From the NCBI GenBank assembly GCA_012295275.1, contig CM022678.1, positions 7,763,243 through 7,827,242 of the forward strand: DNA of 64,000 nucleotides. Reading direction: 5' to 3'. Source of the DNA: Chrysomallon squamiferum. Lineage: Eukaryota > Mollusca > Gastropoda > Neomphalida > Peltospiridae. The notes beneath the pieces were generated by a model that saw only the letters and a program-made list of their open reading frames with translations, was not told where the DNA came from and searched no databases. Both the position numbers and the translations under genes were made by a program. Of this stretch, positions 24,416 to 35,203 are shown piece by piece. Each line of letters starts with the position of its first letter. Position 1 is the stretch's first letter.

Positions 24416-24667
24416 AGGTTAAACTACAGCTGGCACTATACTGAGTAAAAGGATACCATGTTTATATCAAATTAATAACTAATGTCATATTATAAGAATC
24501 TCCCTTTATATAGCAATACACACACACTCACACAACTGTAATAATATAATAACTACAATAAAAATAATAAAACAATTAAGAGAATTTAAGAGGTAAATAT
24601 AGATCAACATGTAAAAGAGAGTCTACACTTTTCTTATAAACATGACAGTCAAACACGAAACTCTTAC

Positions 24668-24765
24668 CATTAACTAGTTTACTGCTGTCTCTGTCTACAA
24701 GCCTCTTGGTGAGTAACCAGGTTGGCAGAACACTGTTGATGCTGAGATATGCAGCTACATTTGCC
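24668..24765 (-). CDS. exon 2 of an unidentified helical protein, left arm
   Basis: This 98-bp exon (acceptor 'tgttttag', donor GTAAGAG) reads ANVAAYLSINSVLPTWLL, then TKRLVDRDSSKLVN. The split Trp codon TG|G joins it exactly to the exon at 25374-25489, giving KYW-ANVAAYL. The pattern 'LPTWLL.....D...L' reminds me of the C-terminal alpha-solenoid of Nup160, but this is only a weak impression. It runs divergently from the CAMSAP copy. The right-arm copy at 56083-56179 is nearly identical (one Ser to Arg change). Confidence 0.6.
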
Positions 24766-24912
24766 CTAAAACAAAAAATAAAGTAAGTAAATTTCAAAAA
24801 CAGTAAATACTTTAACATTACAATATTTGCTTGTTACACTCATTGAAAATCTGCTTTCTTATTTTATTTTTTTATTATTATGGGTTATTATCATTATTCT
24901 TTGTCTTCTTTT

Positions 24913-24916
<4 letters not shown>

Positions 24917-24967
<51 letters not shown>
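24917..24967. repeat. (AAT)n microsatellite
   Basis: Pure AAT run of about 50 bp; poly-Asn frame only. Confidence 0.95.
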
Positions 24968-24968
<1 letters not shown>

Positions 24969-25373
24969 ATATAATCATAAGAATTATGACTTAACTAAAT
25001 TAAAAAATTTCAAACAGTATTTTGTCATGTTCTGTGGTTTGATGGGGGTCACGGAAAATCCTGAATAAAACACACGGTGTACAAATTGTAATTAGTGAAC
25101 TAGGAATATCCTATCTTCCCTTCTTCTCATCTGAAGACATTTCTTTGAATGACTTCACTTTGAGAACCGAGTTTACATTTGACAACTGACACATTTTTGT
25201 TTTTTTAACCAAACTGTTTATAAATGCAGAACCGAGGTATCACTCGATTCACTGTATTACAATTTATTTTTTATTATTTTTATTTGAAGTAAGATTTTCA
25301 ACCAATAAATAAATTCAGTTAATTGTAACTGAATTAAATTGTATTAATATAAACATTTTGTACCAGTACTTTT

Positions 25374-25489
25374 GATTGCCTGGGTGATACGAGTCTTTGG
25401 GAAATGTTTGAATCAATGAAGCCAGAACCTTTTCTTTTCTTTTTTTGAAAAAAGCGGTAACATATGGATTCCATTGGAAGTTCAGCCAT
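25374..25489 (-). CDS. exon 1 of the same unidentified protein, left arm only
   Basis: A 116-bp minus-strand exon (acceptor 'tttacag', donor GTACAA) reads WLNFQWNPYVTAFFKKRKEK, then VLASLIQTFPKDSYHPGNQK and Y. It is fully open and its split codon fits the next exon. The corresponding part of the right arm (55.15-56.0 kb) has been replaced by poly-T-rich DNA and lacks this exon, so the right copy of this gene is truncated. No family assigned with confidence. Confidence 0.55.
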
Positions 25490-25559
25490 CTGTAAATACA
25501 AAATAAATATATAACATGAATATACATGATTAACAGTTTGAAAAGATTTTATTATTATA

Positions 25560-25975
25560 TATACAGGGCTCCAAATGGCCAGTCACCAGTCGCCACTTGA
25601 CACCGAAGTTCTGTTTCGGCGACTGGGATGATAAAAGAATTATCGATTAGTCGCCCAAAAAATATTATTTAAATTTTCTTTCTGTAAGTTATAACACAAG
25701 AGCCTCTATTTCACATAAAAGGTTTGCTCATAGTTCGATAAACTGGACGTATCGCCTTACCTTAATTTTCGAACACATCTATGTTTATAAACATTCATTT
25801 TGTAGACCGGATATGCATATAGTAACTGTGGTCGTGATAAACAAAACCGGAAGTCTCGCTGACCTAGTATCTTAAAACTGATCGTGACCATTCGGATCAT
25901 CTCGGCATAATACACAATCCGTTCTCCTCACCAACAAAAAAAGAGGACCGGTTGCAAAAAATCATAATAATAATA

Positions 25976-26019
<44 letters not shown>

Positions 26020-26795
26020 TAATAATATAACAATGATAATAATAAATAAATAAAATAATATAAAATAAAATACAGTTATATATCTGCTGCATTTGAGCTT
26101 TAATTTTAGCGCTTAAAAATGTTTTGTTTGTTTTTGTCTTTTTTGGGGGGGTGTTCTTTTATAAGAATAGGTATGACTATTTATTGGAAAGAATAACCAA
26201 TTTGTCAGCAAAAGTACCAATAAAAAGGAGAAAACTTTGTTTTCCTTTAATTTAATATGATCAAAACAAGAAATAAAATGAAACTCTCTCTAATTAGACT
26301 TGTTTTTATTTTAAGCATTTGTTTCTGTTGAAATGTGCTCAACACAATAAATAAAATAAGTATTTGCAACTGGACTTATTTTTATTCAAACAAACTTTTT
26401 AAACTGATATTAATTTAAAACATCAGTGTTTGTATTTTTAAGTTTATGTTCGGTATGTTCAACAGAGAGACAAAACAATCTCTGATATAATGCCAAATTT
26501 AAATTACGCTACAATTGCTATTTATGTAAGAACTTCAGGCCAGACGAGTCTCGATAAACCACGATGTTTCGAACATACACGGATTCGAATGTATGCTACG
26601 CTTTTCAAACCATTTTAAACTGATGCTGGACAGCCAGACTATTTTTATTTTTAATTTGGTATTGTTTTGTTTGTTGATTAGTCATTTTAATAGGATTTTG
26701 GAAATATTTCACGAAAATCCAAATGGATTTGGATGTTTTATGTTTGTGCGAAACAAGCGTGAATCGGATTCGGAGATATGCGCACATTTTCAGTC
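25560..26795. other. region between divergent genes; possible shared 5' region
   Basis: No exon seen. It holds inverted 'cgccacttgac'/'ggcgact' and 'agtcgccc' elements (25590-25660), an (AAT)n tract (25963-26045) and a relatively GC-richer conserved part ('accggaagtctcgctgacct', 25850-25915) that is also kept in the right arm near 54830-54890. It lies between the minus-strand exon at 25.4 kb and the plus-strand CAMSAP start, so promoters may be here. No TATA box or initiator is convincing. Confidence 0.35.
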
Positions 26796-27165
26796 ATGGA
26801 ACGAGGTAAACATGATGTAATGTGTATGTGTGACTGTGAGAGAAACAGATATTCATCGTATAAACTATAATCGTATTGTCAGTGTGTGTGCGTGTGCGTG
26901 TGCGTGTCTTGGCAATTTCATATGTAAATAAATTTATTATGACATTCTCAAACGGTAATAAGCAGAGATAAATGCACTGATCTGACAAATGTTGATTGAT
27001 AACAAAAAATATCATGTTCTTCCAAAAAAATAATAAACATTATATTTACTATTGGCATTGCTATTTTTCGTCGGTCAGGTCTGTCAAGAAAGGGAATTTA
27101 CATCATGGAGAAAGATGAATCACCTGTTACAGAAACGATTCTTGTGCAAACTGCAACATTCTGAG
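26796..27165 (+). pseudogene. start codon exon and CH-domain exon, left copy
   Basis: ATG at 26796 gives M-E-R, and its exon ends at 26805 with donor GTAAAC in phase 1. The exon at 27079 continues in phase as GLSRKGIYIMEKDESPVTET. Vertebrate CAMSAPs have nearly this string (LSRKGIY.ME.D..PVTE) in the middle of the CH-domain region, about 110 residues from the start. The preceding helices are not encoded anywhere nearby. The same ATG and donor are kept on the right (near 54269). The 3' border of the second exon is unclear: the frame runs to TGA at 27163-27165. Confidence 0.6.
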
Positions 27166-27450
27166 TTGTGAGAATAATTTATTTTATGTTTGTGTCTTAG
27201 AGAGTAAAATAAGTTTTGTAGAAATCTTTATTGATTATAAAATAGTGTAATAAAAATCATTTATTTGCTATTGTTTTGTAATCAGTTTAATATTATAATA
27301 ATTATGTTACATTATTTATTAATAACAAAGTATATGGAAGGTATCCCACAGCCCACTTTGTCTGAATAATAAAGTTAAATTTAAATTTTGATAATAACAG
27401 AAGTATTAATTATTATTTTTATTATTATTTTATTTCTTTTTTTCTTTTAG

Positions 27451-28065
27451 AATGTACATATAGCTCTAATTGATGCGCTGATGTTGGCATATGCCAGTGA
27501 AGTTGATTCAGAAGAATGTGCTGTCCCTGCCATCAGGTATGCTGTTGTTTTTGTTTATTTATTTATTTATATTTATTATCTTGTTAAATATTAAAATATG
27601 ATTTTTTTTTTTTTTTAATTATTAAACTGAGTTAGTTTGACTCTGTTAAAGTTGATTTACTTTACTTCATTTTATATTTTGGAAACTATATGGTAAATTA
27701 TATTTCATTTTTCTACTTTGATTATTAAATGATAGCTGAAAAGAAGGAGAAGGATTATGATGATTGCAGTTAAATATGAAAATGTATTAATGTAGAAAGA
27801 GAGAGAATTAAGGAATGGAGATTCAGGGAGAGAGGGAGAAGGAGAATGATATTTGAGGTGCATGTTTTGTATAATTTATCATACAGCCTAAAGAGACCTC
27901 ATACTTTAAATTCAACATTTTTGAACAAGCAATTTTAAAATTTTCAGACAAATTACAACTTTTAACGCATCCAGTGAACTTCCATCAGTCACTGAGGACA
28001 CAATTATAGTCTGCTTAAATAAAGTTTGTACTACTCCCACCGAAAAAAGAAAAAAAATCGAGCAG
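27451..28065 (+). pseudogene. CH-domain exons of CAMSAP-like gene, left copy
   Basis: Two clean exons, 27451-27536 (86 bp) and 27948-28065 (118 bp), join in phase. The first reads NVHIALIDALMLAYASEV, the second TTFNASSELPSVTEDTIIV then CLNKV. Human CAMSAP1 has HMAMVDALMMAYTVEM followed by FSTFSASKELPYDLEDAMVF and INKV at the same place, so family assignment is firm. The right copy (53376-53461, 52820-52931) is 6 bp shorter in the second exon and differs by several residues. Confidence 0.85.
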
Positions 28066-28248
28066 GTGAATTTGAGTTGTTTTTATTTAAATATTTCTCA
28101 TTGTTCTAAACATAATTAAGTTTAATTTAATTTAATGGAGGAGATTGCACTTTGTTAATAATATATCAATAGCTAGACATGCACGTACACAAAAATTACA
28201 TTAGTATCTTGTAAACACACTCTACACTTTTTAACCATGTACATTTGT

Positions 28249-28251
<3 letters not shown>

Positions 28252-28304
<53 letters not shown>
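28252..28304. repeat. (TA)n microsatellite in a CAMSAP intron
   Basis: Pure TA run. In the right arm the matching place (52620-52635) has only a few TA units, so the length changed after separation. Confidence 0.9.
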
Positions 28305-28305
<1 letters not shown>

Positions 28306-28422
28306 TTACCTTCATATCAGTGTTTTTACAGTTTTGCAAACGTTTATTTCTGTGTTTTAAAACAAAAGAAGAAGCATCATATTTTACAAATATTTTAAAA
28401 TGTTTAACTTTCCTGTTACCAG

Positions 28423-28535
28423 ACTGGAACTTCCAGCCCTTCAGACAGTATGACTGTTCCTGTGATGAGAGACATACTAAAAGACAAGAAGACAGATGTA
28501 CAGTAGCTGTTGTCTGCAGTCTCTCAATTTTCCTG
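28423..28535 (+). pseudogene. CH-domain last-helix exon, frameshifted, left copy
   Basis: A 113-bp exon opens TGTSSPSDSMTVPVMRDIL, then KDKKTDVQ and a stop. A second frame continues DRCTVAVVCSLSIFL to the donor. In CAMSAPs this region reads P.i.dLl.D..DG..l.avi.yYcP, so one indel near codon 25 explains the break. The right copy is 52393-52504, where the donor GTATG has become GTTTG. Confidence 0.6.
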
Positions 28536-29200
28536 GTATGTTTAATTTTTGTAAATAAAACAGTCAATGAGATGGCAACTTTAAAATTTATGAATCTTAA
28601 TACCTAGTTAAGATAGCTGTATTTATTTTAATTTATTTTTATATTTTTTTGGATATTAGGTCTGGGGTTTTTGGTTTTGAATGTGATCTGTATAGAAAAT
28701 CTTTCATGCTCTCTCTCTCTCTCTCTCCCTCTCCCTCTCGTTAACGTCTTTTCTTGCATTAAATATTAAATATTAGTTGCCTCATTGTTATTTATTTTTT
28801 TCTTCAGATATATGTTTGAAAGATTGGTTAGAAATAGCTAATTCTTTATATACATTGCATATCCACCATTGAATTATATCTTTTATTATATGCATTTATG
28901 AAATTTATTATTGTGCTGGTAAAAATTGGGATTTTGCAATATTCAGTTTTAGTGTTTATACTGATGGATGCTTTTACCTGTGTAAATACATTTTTATTAT
29001 TTAAAATGGATTATTTCAGGCTTTGAAAGATCCTTATATAATGGTCAGTATTTCAAAAGACTACCACTAAAGAAAGTTAATATTAAATGAATATTTAAAT
29101 GAGGACTTCTCAATCTCAGCTAAATTTTTTCAAAGATTTATTTCATCAGACAGCTTTCATTGCAGTGTTTATTATTATATTTTTGTTAATTTTAATTTAG

Positions 29201-29336
29201 CATCTTGCTATGGAAACTGGAGGTCAAGTGTCACCAAACACCAAGTTCCCATTAGCAACGCAACAAAACGTAGCTTTCACAAAACTGAGTTGAGATTCAC
29301 CAGTACTCCAGAACTAAACAAGTCAAACTCTACTCC
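29201..29336 (+). pseudogene. VPISNATKRSF exon of CAMSAP-like gene, left copy
   Basis: This 136-bp exon (acceptor 'ttaatttag', donor GTAAGT) contains KHQVPISNATKRSFHKTEL, then RFTSTPELNKSNSTP. VPISNATKRSF is identical to human CAMSAP1 just after the CH domain, which makes this the single strongest family marker in the window. The small exon upstream at 29020-29075 (SLYNGQYFKRLPLK) resembles the CH-domain end (DSLYNIRLLREF). Confidence 0.85.
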
Positions 29337-29371
29337 GTAAGTATTCACCTAATTCATTTTGTAAAATGTAT

Positions 29372-29520
29372 AGTGATGGATAGACTGGCTCAGTGGTTAG
29401 AGTGCATGGCCAAGGTTTGTTGGGTTCTACAATCAATCTTGCATGGAGGACAAATAATGTTATTCCCCAATTCCTTATATATCTAAGATCATGGTACATC
29501 TTGTATTTCTTTCTGTGGAA
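29372..29520 (+). mobile_element. tRNA-derived SINE in an intron, left copy
   Basis: An A-box-like 'tggctcagtggttagagtgc' is followed about 35 bp later by a B-box-like 'gggttctacaatc', the internal promoter layout of a tRNA-derived SINE. The tail is AT-rich without a clear poly-A. The right-arm copy lacks the B box (see 51421-51525). No tRNA gene is claimed: the cloverleaf is not intact. Confidence 0.7.
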
Positions 29521-30043
29521 AGATGTATATTAAAAATAGATTTTTAGTTGCTTGTTCAGAAAACATGTCACTTCATATTGCAGAAACAGGTTTTTTTTTT
29601 ATTAGCTGTATTGTTATTTACCTTTTAAAATAAAAAGAAGAAGTGAAAAATATGCTGTGTATGTTCTTAAATCAAATATTTCTTCTTTAAGTTTTGTCCT
29701 AGTTTAGCAGAATTTATATTTATCAATAATCAGGTTATAATGAAATATGTTTAAAAGATACTGATTTTTTTAAATTCAGAATTTACATTTATATTTTGGC
29801 GAACCTTTTTAGACTATTGTAAAAAATATTTATTTTTAATTATTACTCAGAATATATGTGTTTATCAGTATGTCTGAATGCATGCATGCACAAATGAAAT
29901 CCAATAGCTGAAATATTTTTTTTTGTCATCAAGATCAAACATTCATTTGTATCAATAAATGGCCTTGATATACATATATAATAGTAAATAATGTTCCTAA
30001 TAAAACAAATATCACTAAATTATCTTTGTTTTTACTTTTTCAG

Positions 30044-30327
30044 AAAACAAATCATGAAAGTGACAAATATGACTAAACATCAGAACAGGACACACACAGA
30101 CAGCAGAAGAGAGAGACACATTTCTCAAAAACTGGTATGAAAAACACACACTTTAACTTAACTGCTTGACTTAGATCCCTCCAGTGACAAGACAGAATCC
30201 ATGACAACAAATTTTGATGAAATTAAATGTCTGAAAGATACAACAATGTCCACTGTTTGCAGAAATATGCACAGCTACCACAGGAATAGGATATGTTTTA
30301 GATGAATCAGACTTGGGCTTTAACAGA
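30044..30327 (+). pseudogene. middle exons of CAMSAP-like gene, left copy
   Basis: Exon 30044-30134 (acceptor 'ttttcag', donor GTATGA) reads KQIMKVTNMTKHQNRTHT in one frame. Exon 30175-30327 (acceptor 'cttgacttag', donor GTGAGC) reads SDKTESMTTNFDEIKC and, in another frame, TATTGIGYVLDESDLGFN. Both are hydrophilic, as in the poorly conserved linker of CAMSAPs. Right copies are 50818-50912 and 50624-50777. The conserved antisense frame over 30171-30404 is a shadow of this exon. Confidence 0.5.
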
Positions 30328-30677
30328 GTGAGCAGTTTAATATTTCTCTTATAAAGTTGTGTGTATGTAAGAAACAGATTTTGCATACTGTCTGCATGAA
30401 ACATTCATACAGATAGGGATTATAAATATGCTTACAGATACATGCAAAATTCACTACACAAAACGTTCATAATAAAATGTGTATATTAATGTAGATATTA
30501 AAACAGATATCCAGATCTTTTAATTTGGGAGGTAGACATTTTTTTCCTCTGTTCTTGTCATAATGGTATTTATTTCAGAGACGGTAAAGTTATTTTTTAT
30601 TATTATTATTTTTCTTTTTACATGTTAATTTTTTGTTAAAGGTTACTCTTACAACTTTATGTTGATAAACATTTCAG

Positions 30678-30805
30678 ACCAGTGAACAGGAAATGATGTC
30701 AAAGAAAGACAGACTGGTGGAGAGACAGATGAAGAAAAAAGAAGAACAGGAAAGACAAAGACTGGAAAAAGAAATGGAATTAATGGAACAGAGAGAAAGA
30801 GAGAG
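30678..30805 (+). pseudogene. coiled-coil exon of CAMSAP-like gene, left copy
   Basis: A 128-bp exon (acceptor 'atttcag', donor GTAAAT) is open throughout and reads TSEQEMMSKKDRLVERQMKK, then KEEQERQRLEKEMELMEQ and RERER. The Lys/Glu/Arg-rich helical sequence matches the coiled coil before the CKK domain. The right copy 50139-50266 has the same length. Confidence 0.75.
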
Positions 30806-30914
30806 GTAAATGATCAATTAAAATAATTAGTAAATTTACTTTCACACATTTTATGAAGAGTAGTAGTAAAATGTTTATATTTATAGCTCTTTTTTGCCAC
30901 CAAATACTGTCCAG

Positions 30915-30956
<42 letters not shown>

Positions 30957-31516
30957 ATGTATGTATGCATGTTAAATGTATTGTCCTTTGGGAAATCTGA
31001 ATAATGGATTCCTTTACTAATCATAGTAAATGAAATGACATTTATTTGAATAGTATTACTACTGTACAACACTGAGTAGATGATAGAAACTTGCTGAGTT
31101 TTTTTATTTTGTTGATATACACTTATGATGGATACACAAACAAAACAATCTAAATGTGTTTAGTATGTTTCCAGTTAAACAATTTCAGAATGTGTAAAAT
31201 CAAATCAGTTGTGTCAATATCAAAAAAAAACATTTAAAATAGTTGTTTTGAGAGAATATTGAAGGAAACTCCATTTTGGGTAGACTGCACCTTTTCCCTT
31301 TTTAATTTGAATTAATTATCCATTGGTACATTTACTCATTCATATTAGTACTTGTTAATTCCAGATTGCTTTCATTATCCATTTGTATAAAAAACATTAA
31401 AAAACAGTTTTAGGAGGAACATACATTTAGCTAGGTTGCACCTTTTCCCTTTTTAATTTGAATTAAGTATCCATTGGTACATTTACTCATTCATAGCAAT
31501 ACTGTGTTGATTACAG

Positions 31517-31792
31517 ATTGGGAAACAGGAGGATGCAGAACAGAAGAAAGGAGAAGAGAAAGCGAGAAGAAAACAGATTTATGAACAGTATTTGCAGAAA
31601 CAACGACAGAAAGCGGAGGAGAGCGACCCATAGAACCGAACAGAGCCTCAGACCGCACTGCCAAGTCAAAACCAAGACCAAAGTCTGTGTTTGTGAAGGC
31701 TACACCCTCTGATCAGGAAGACACAAGTTCTGTTGGGTCACAGGACGATACATCAATTCGTGGATTTGGTATGAAATCATGTCCTTATGGTT
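31517..31792 (+). pseudogene. coiled-coil end and RPKS linker exon, left copy
   Basis: The exon opens IGKQEDAEQKKGEEKARRKQ, then IYEQYLQKQRQKAEESDP and a stop. A second frame has AKSKPRPKSVFVKATPSDQ and EDTSSVGSQDDTS. Human CAMSAP1 has EYLRRKQQQ...KPKSKPKKPRPKSV here. The frame break lies near 'gacccatagaaccgaaca'. The donor GTAAGT at 31793 is consensus. The right copy is longer because of an internal duplication. Confidence 0.75.
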
Positions 31793-33279
31793 GTAAGTTT
31801 GTGCTGGTTTTGCTTGTCTAGTTTTTGTTCTATTCTTCTTTTTGTTTGTTTTTGCTTGTGTTTATTTTCCTGTTCTTTTGTGCATTTGTGGTTGTTCTCA
31901 GTGGAATATTTAGTTGATGGTTTACTTGACCGCATTTTGTGAATTTAAATAAGGTATTGTTTAACTGGAAAACTAATAAAATATTCCTATTATTTTTTTA
32001 TATTAGATATCTACTTTATATTACAATATTGTATGGACAATGTACATGTTATTAAATTTATTCTCTTATTTATTTTATTATTTTATTTTGGTTCTGTTCA
32101 TTTATTCTTCTTTTTAATACAATTATTTATTACTAATATTCATAAAATTTATTTTTCTGTTGATGTTTTTATTTCAATACAAATTTTATCTTTTATTTTT
32201 ATTTATCTCTTCATGCTTTCTAATGAATGTGTATTCTCCGTTGCATATAAGAATTCAAATTTCCATTAATTTTGTTGATTAGAAAAAATACTTTGGCTTT
32301 TACAGCTTCAAAGCTTTGTCAGTTACAATAAAGCTGTCTATAGATGTAGTTTCCTTGTAAAGTTTATCAATAAAATCTAGCAAAGGTGTCTTAACCGAAG
32401 CAAGGAAAATCAAAATGCAGAGAAAAGTATTAAAAACTAATAAATAAATAAAAGTAAAAACAAAATTTATAATTTTACTTTGAGAAAAAACCAAACAAAA
32501 AAAACCAGAATTAATTATTAAAATATGAAAACAATACTATGCCAAACAGAATAAGATTAGTATTCTCTTCTGACAGATTAAAAATAATCATCGAACTTTC
32601 ATGGAATTTCTTGCCTGCTTGAGGAGATTATATCTTTGAAAATTGCTATAATTTAGTTTAATTGTATCAATAAGAAAAATAAAATATAGGAGTATCTGTT
32701 TTGTTTTAAACCTGAAGTAGTACATGATCAACCATTTTGATTTTTGTTTTATTAGAATAATGTATTTTAAATTTACCTTTAAATATGTAAGGAAAAGTGT
32801 TTTCAATCTCACTGATCTTTAATAAAAGATAGAAATTTGTTAATCTCTTCAAAAAGGCAAGAAATGAATAGTATTTAACCAAATTAATGCTATACAGTCT
32901 CTCCTTGGTTTTTGCTTTTTATCTGTATGTCAGGAATAAAATAAATGACATTATTTAAAATTGTTTTTCTGATAAATGGGGTTTTGTTTCCTTTTTTTTC
33001 TTTCTTTTAATCATTTTCATTTTGAAAGTACAAGAAGTTTTGGAATGAACTATAATCTGAATTTTTTTAAAGTGACAAATGGGTGTTATTATTATTATTA
33101 TTATTATTATTAAAATAACTAACCAGAGAAAAAATCAACCAAAGCGTTAGAAATGTGTGATTATAGTCATTTATTTGCTTCCTGCATGATTTAGGTAAAG
33201 GAATTTTTGACTTTATTTTATTTTCAATCTGGGTTTTTTTTTCTGTTTTTTGTTGCATTGGTTTGTTTGCTTGTTTCAG

Positions 33280-33377
33280 CCTCCCATCCTTCTCACTTTC
33301 GTATTGGTACACCTCGCGGCAATATGAGAAAAGCAGGTTTGTTCTCATCCACATCTAGAAAATCACAAACATCCTGA
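33280..33377 (+). pseudogene. SHPSHFRIG exon with stop, left copy
   Basis: A 98-bp segment follows the acceptor 'cttgtttcag': SHPSHFRIGTPRGNMRKAG, then LFSSTSRKSQTS and TGA. The right copy (47312-47409) is open over the same length and ends in TAA at the same codon. The reading frame is thus kept in both arms although the stop codon changed. It may be an alternative last exon or the start of an exon whose donor was lost. Confidence 0.5.
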
Positions 33378-33485
33378 ATGTATTTTGTATTCTAATAGTT
33401 TTGTGGTTTCTATTTTATACAGAAATCAGTAACAGAGTGTATGCCAGCATTTTGTGATAATATACTCAATCTGAATCTCTTTTAA

Positions 33486-33525
<40 letters not shown>

Positions 33526-33835
33526 CTCAAGTGATACAGAGATATGAAAACAACAAAAGTTCTTTTTTCTAAGTTATACACTTTATTATTAGAAAACACT
33601 TTGGTGAACAGAAAAAAATTAAACAGTAAACATGAACTATGCAAAATACATTTAGGCCATTTGGACCATCAGATATATTCAGCTTTTATGTTAAAAACTA
33701 ATAAAAATTATCATCATCCATCAGTTTAAAACATAATAATTATCATTCAGTCATCCATATGTTTTCATAAGCCCATCATTTAAAATTTTAACCATTTCTT
33801 TGCCTTACAGATATTTCTTTCCATTTTTTCTTTTG

Positions 33836-33842
<7 letters not shown>

Positions 33843-33894
<52 letters not shown>
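33843..33894. repeat. (ATT)n microsatellite
   Basis: Pure ATT run; the right arm has the complementary (AAT)n at 46782-46842. (TA)n runs at 33488-33523 and 33966-33983 also have right-arm partners. Confidence 0.9.
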
Positions 33895-34597
33895 GTCAAA
33901 AGTCTTTCTGCTCTTAGTTTAATTCTGATTGCATATTTACAAAACTTTCATTCGCTTATCCAGAATATATATATATATATATATCACAGACACATAAACT
34001 TGATAAAACTTTTTAAAAGCTTTTAGCACCATGCTACTGCATGAAACACCCAGGTTATACATTTTTGTTTATGTATCAGATTATTAATTTATTGTTTTAA
34101 ATATACATTTGAAAAAAATTCACTTTTTAACTCATACTAAAAAAAATTTAATTTTTAATGGTAAAATTTATTACTGAACTTAGTGAGTGGTTAATTGTAC
34201 AATAAATTAATGATGAGATAAAGCATTAATTATTACTGGTAGTATTTATAATGTAGAGTATATAATCTATTTGTTTGCAACTTTCTGCTTTTTTTAATAA
34301 TTATTTTTTTAATGTTTATTATTATTATTTGATGTTTAATATTATTATCATTATTATTATTTGTAATTAAACTTGAAAAGTATCAGTTTTCTCTCATTGT
34401 TATATAATTAGCATTTTGATTTTTCTGTTCTGTTCTTTTTCTCTTTTTAATCTTTTCTTAAAATAAAATTATTTATTGATTTATTTATTGATTGATCGAT
34501 TTATTTATTTATCCATCATTATGTCATTAATTGTTTTTGAGATTTCAAGTAATATAACACAAACTTTCAAATTGTTTTGTTTTTGTTTTTCTGTTAG

Positions 34598-34666
34598 TTT
34601 GCTGCAATGTACTTACACAAAACAGGCAGACAGGGGGAGCCACATACAGAAGACCTCCATCTCCAG
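34598..34666 (+). pseudogene. short CAMSAP-like exon ending at the VNTR, left copy
   Basis: A 69-bp segment runs from 'ctgttag' to CTCCAG|GTACAT and contains RQTGGATYRRPPSP in one frame. The last ten exon bases and the donor form part of the 51-bp unit repeated downstream. The right copy at 45425-45493 has the same length. Confidence 0.55.
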
Positions 34667-35203
34667 GTACATTAATCATAAACAATATAAATTTGTCTCA
34701 TGTGACACCATCTCCAGGTACATTAATCATAAACAATATAAATTTGTGTCATGTGACACCATCTCCAGGTACATTAATCATAAACAATATAAATTTGTCT
34801 CGTGTGTCACCATCTCCAGGTACATTAATCATAAACAATATAAATTTGTGTCATGTGACAGCATCTCCAGGTACATTAATCATAAACAATATAAATTTGT
34901 GTCATGTGACAGCATCTCCAGGTACATTAATCATAAACAATATAAATTTGTGTCATGTGACAGCATCTCCAGGTACATTAATCATAAACAATATAAATTT
35001 GTGTCATGTGACAGCATCTCCAGGTACATTAATCATAAACAATATAAATTTGTCTCATGTGACAGCATCTCCAGGTACATTAATCATAAACAATATAAAT
35101 TTGTCTCATGTGACACCATCTCCAGGTACATTAATCATAAACAATATAAATTTGTGTCATGTGACAGCATCTCCAGGTACATTTAATCATAAACAATATA
35201 AAT
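34657..35203 (+). repeat. 51-bp VNTR, 11 copies, each with a splice-donor motif
   Basis: The unit starts 'catctccaggtacattaatc' and continues 'ataaacaatataaatttgtg', then 'tcatgtgacag'. Because 51 is divisible by three, two frames stay open (SRYINHKQYKFVSCDTI and SPGTLIINNINLCHVTA), which explains the long ORFs here. Every unit contains CTCCAG|GTACAT, a copy of the upstream exon's end plus donor. The right arm has about five full units (45165-45430). Confidence 0.9.

Larger units (their letters stand above)
20031..24599. mobile_element. arm-specific block carrying an I-like LINE (left)
   Basis: Homology with the right arm breaks at 20031 (after 'gtgtaaatga') and resumes near 24600. Inside lie a possible ORF1 remnant, a 39-bp minisatellite, a damaged ORF2, an ankyrin remnant and an EGF fragment. 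The matching interval of the right arm (56220-61738) holds different DNA, with only ankyrin coding in common. Confidence 0.75.

Noticed and set aside
28245-28607. 120-codon ORF starting with Ile-Tyr repeats
   Set aside because: It begins in a (TA)n microsatellite and runs through the frameshifted CAMSAP exon in a mixed frame.
29372-29460. A tRNA gene
   Set aside because: A- and B-box-like elements exist, but the acceptor and anticodon stems do not pair; a SINE is the better call.
30171-30404. Minus-strand ORF of 77 codons also conserved in the right arm (50547-50879)
   Set aside because: It is antisense to a probable CAMSAP-like exon (30175-30327). Conservation is explained by the inverted repeat, and no signal of its own is seen.
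34657-35203. Possible CRISPR-like array
   Set aside because: Units are directly adjacent with no unique spacers, and the genome is eukaryotic; it is a minisatellite.
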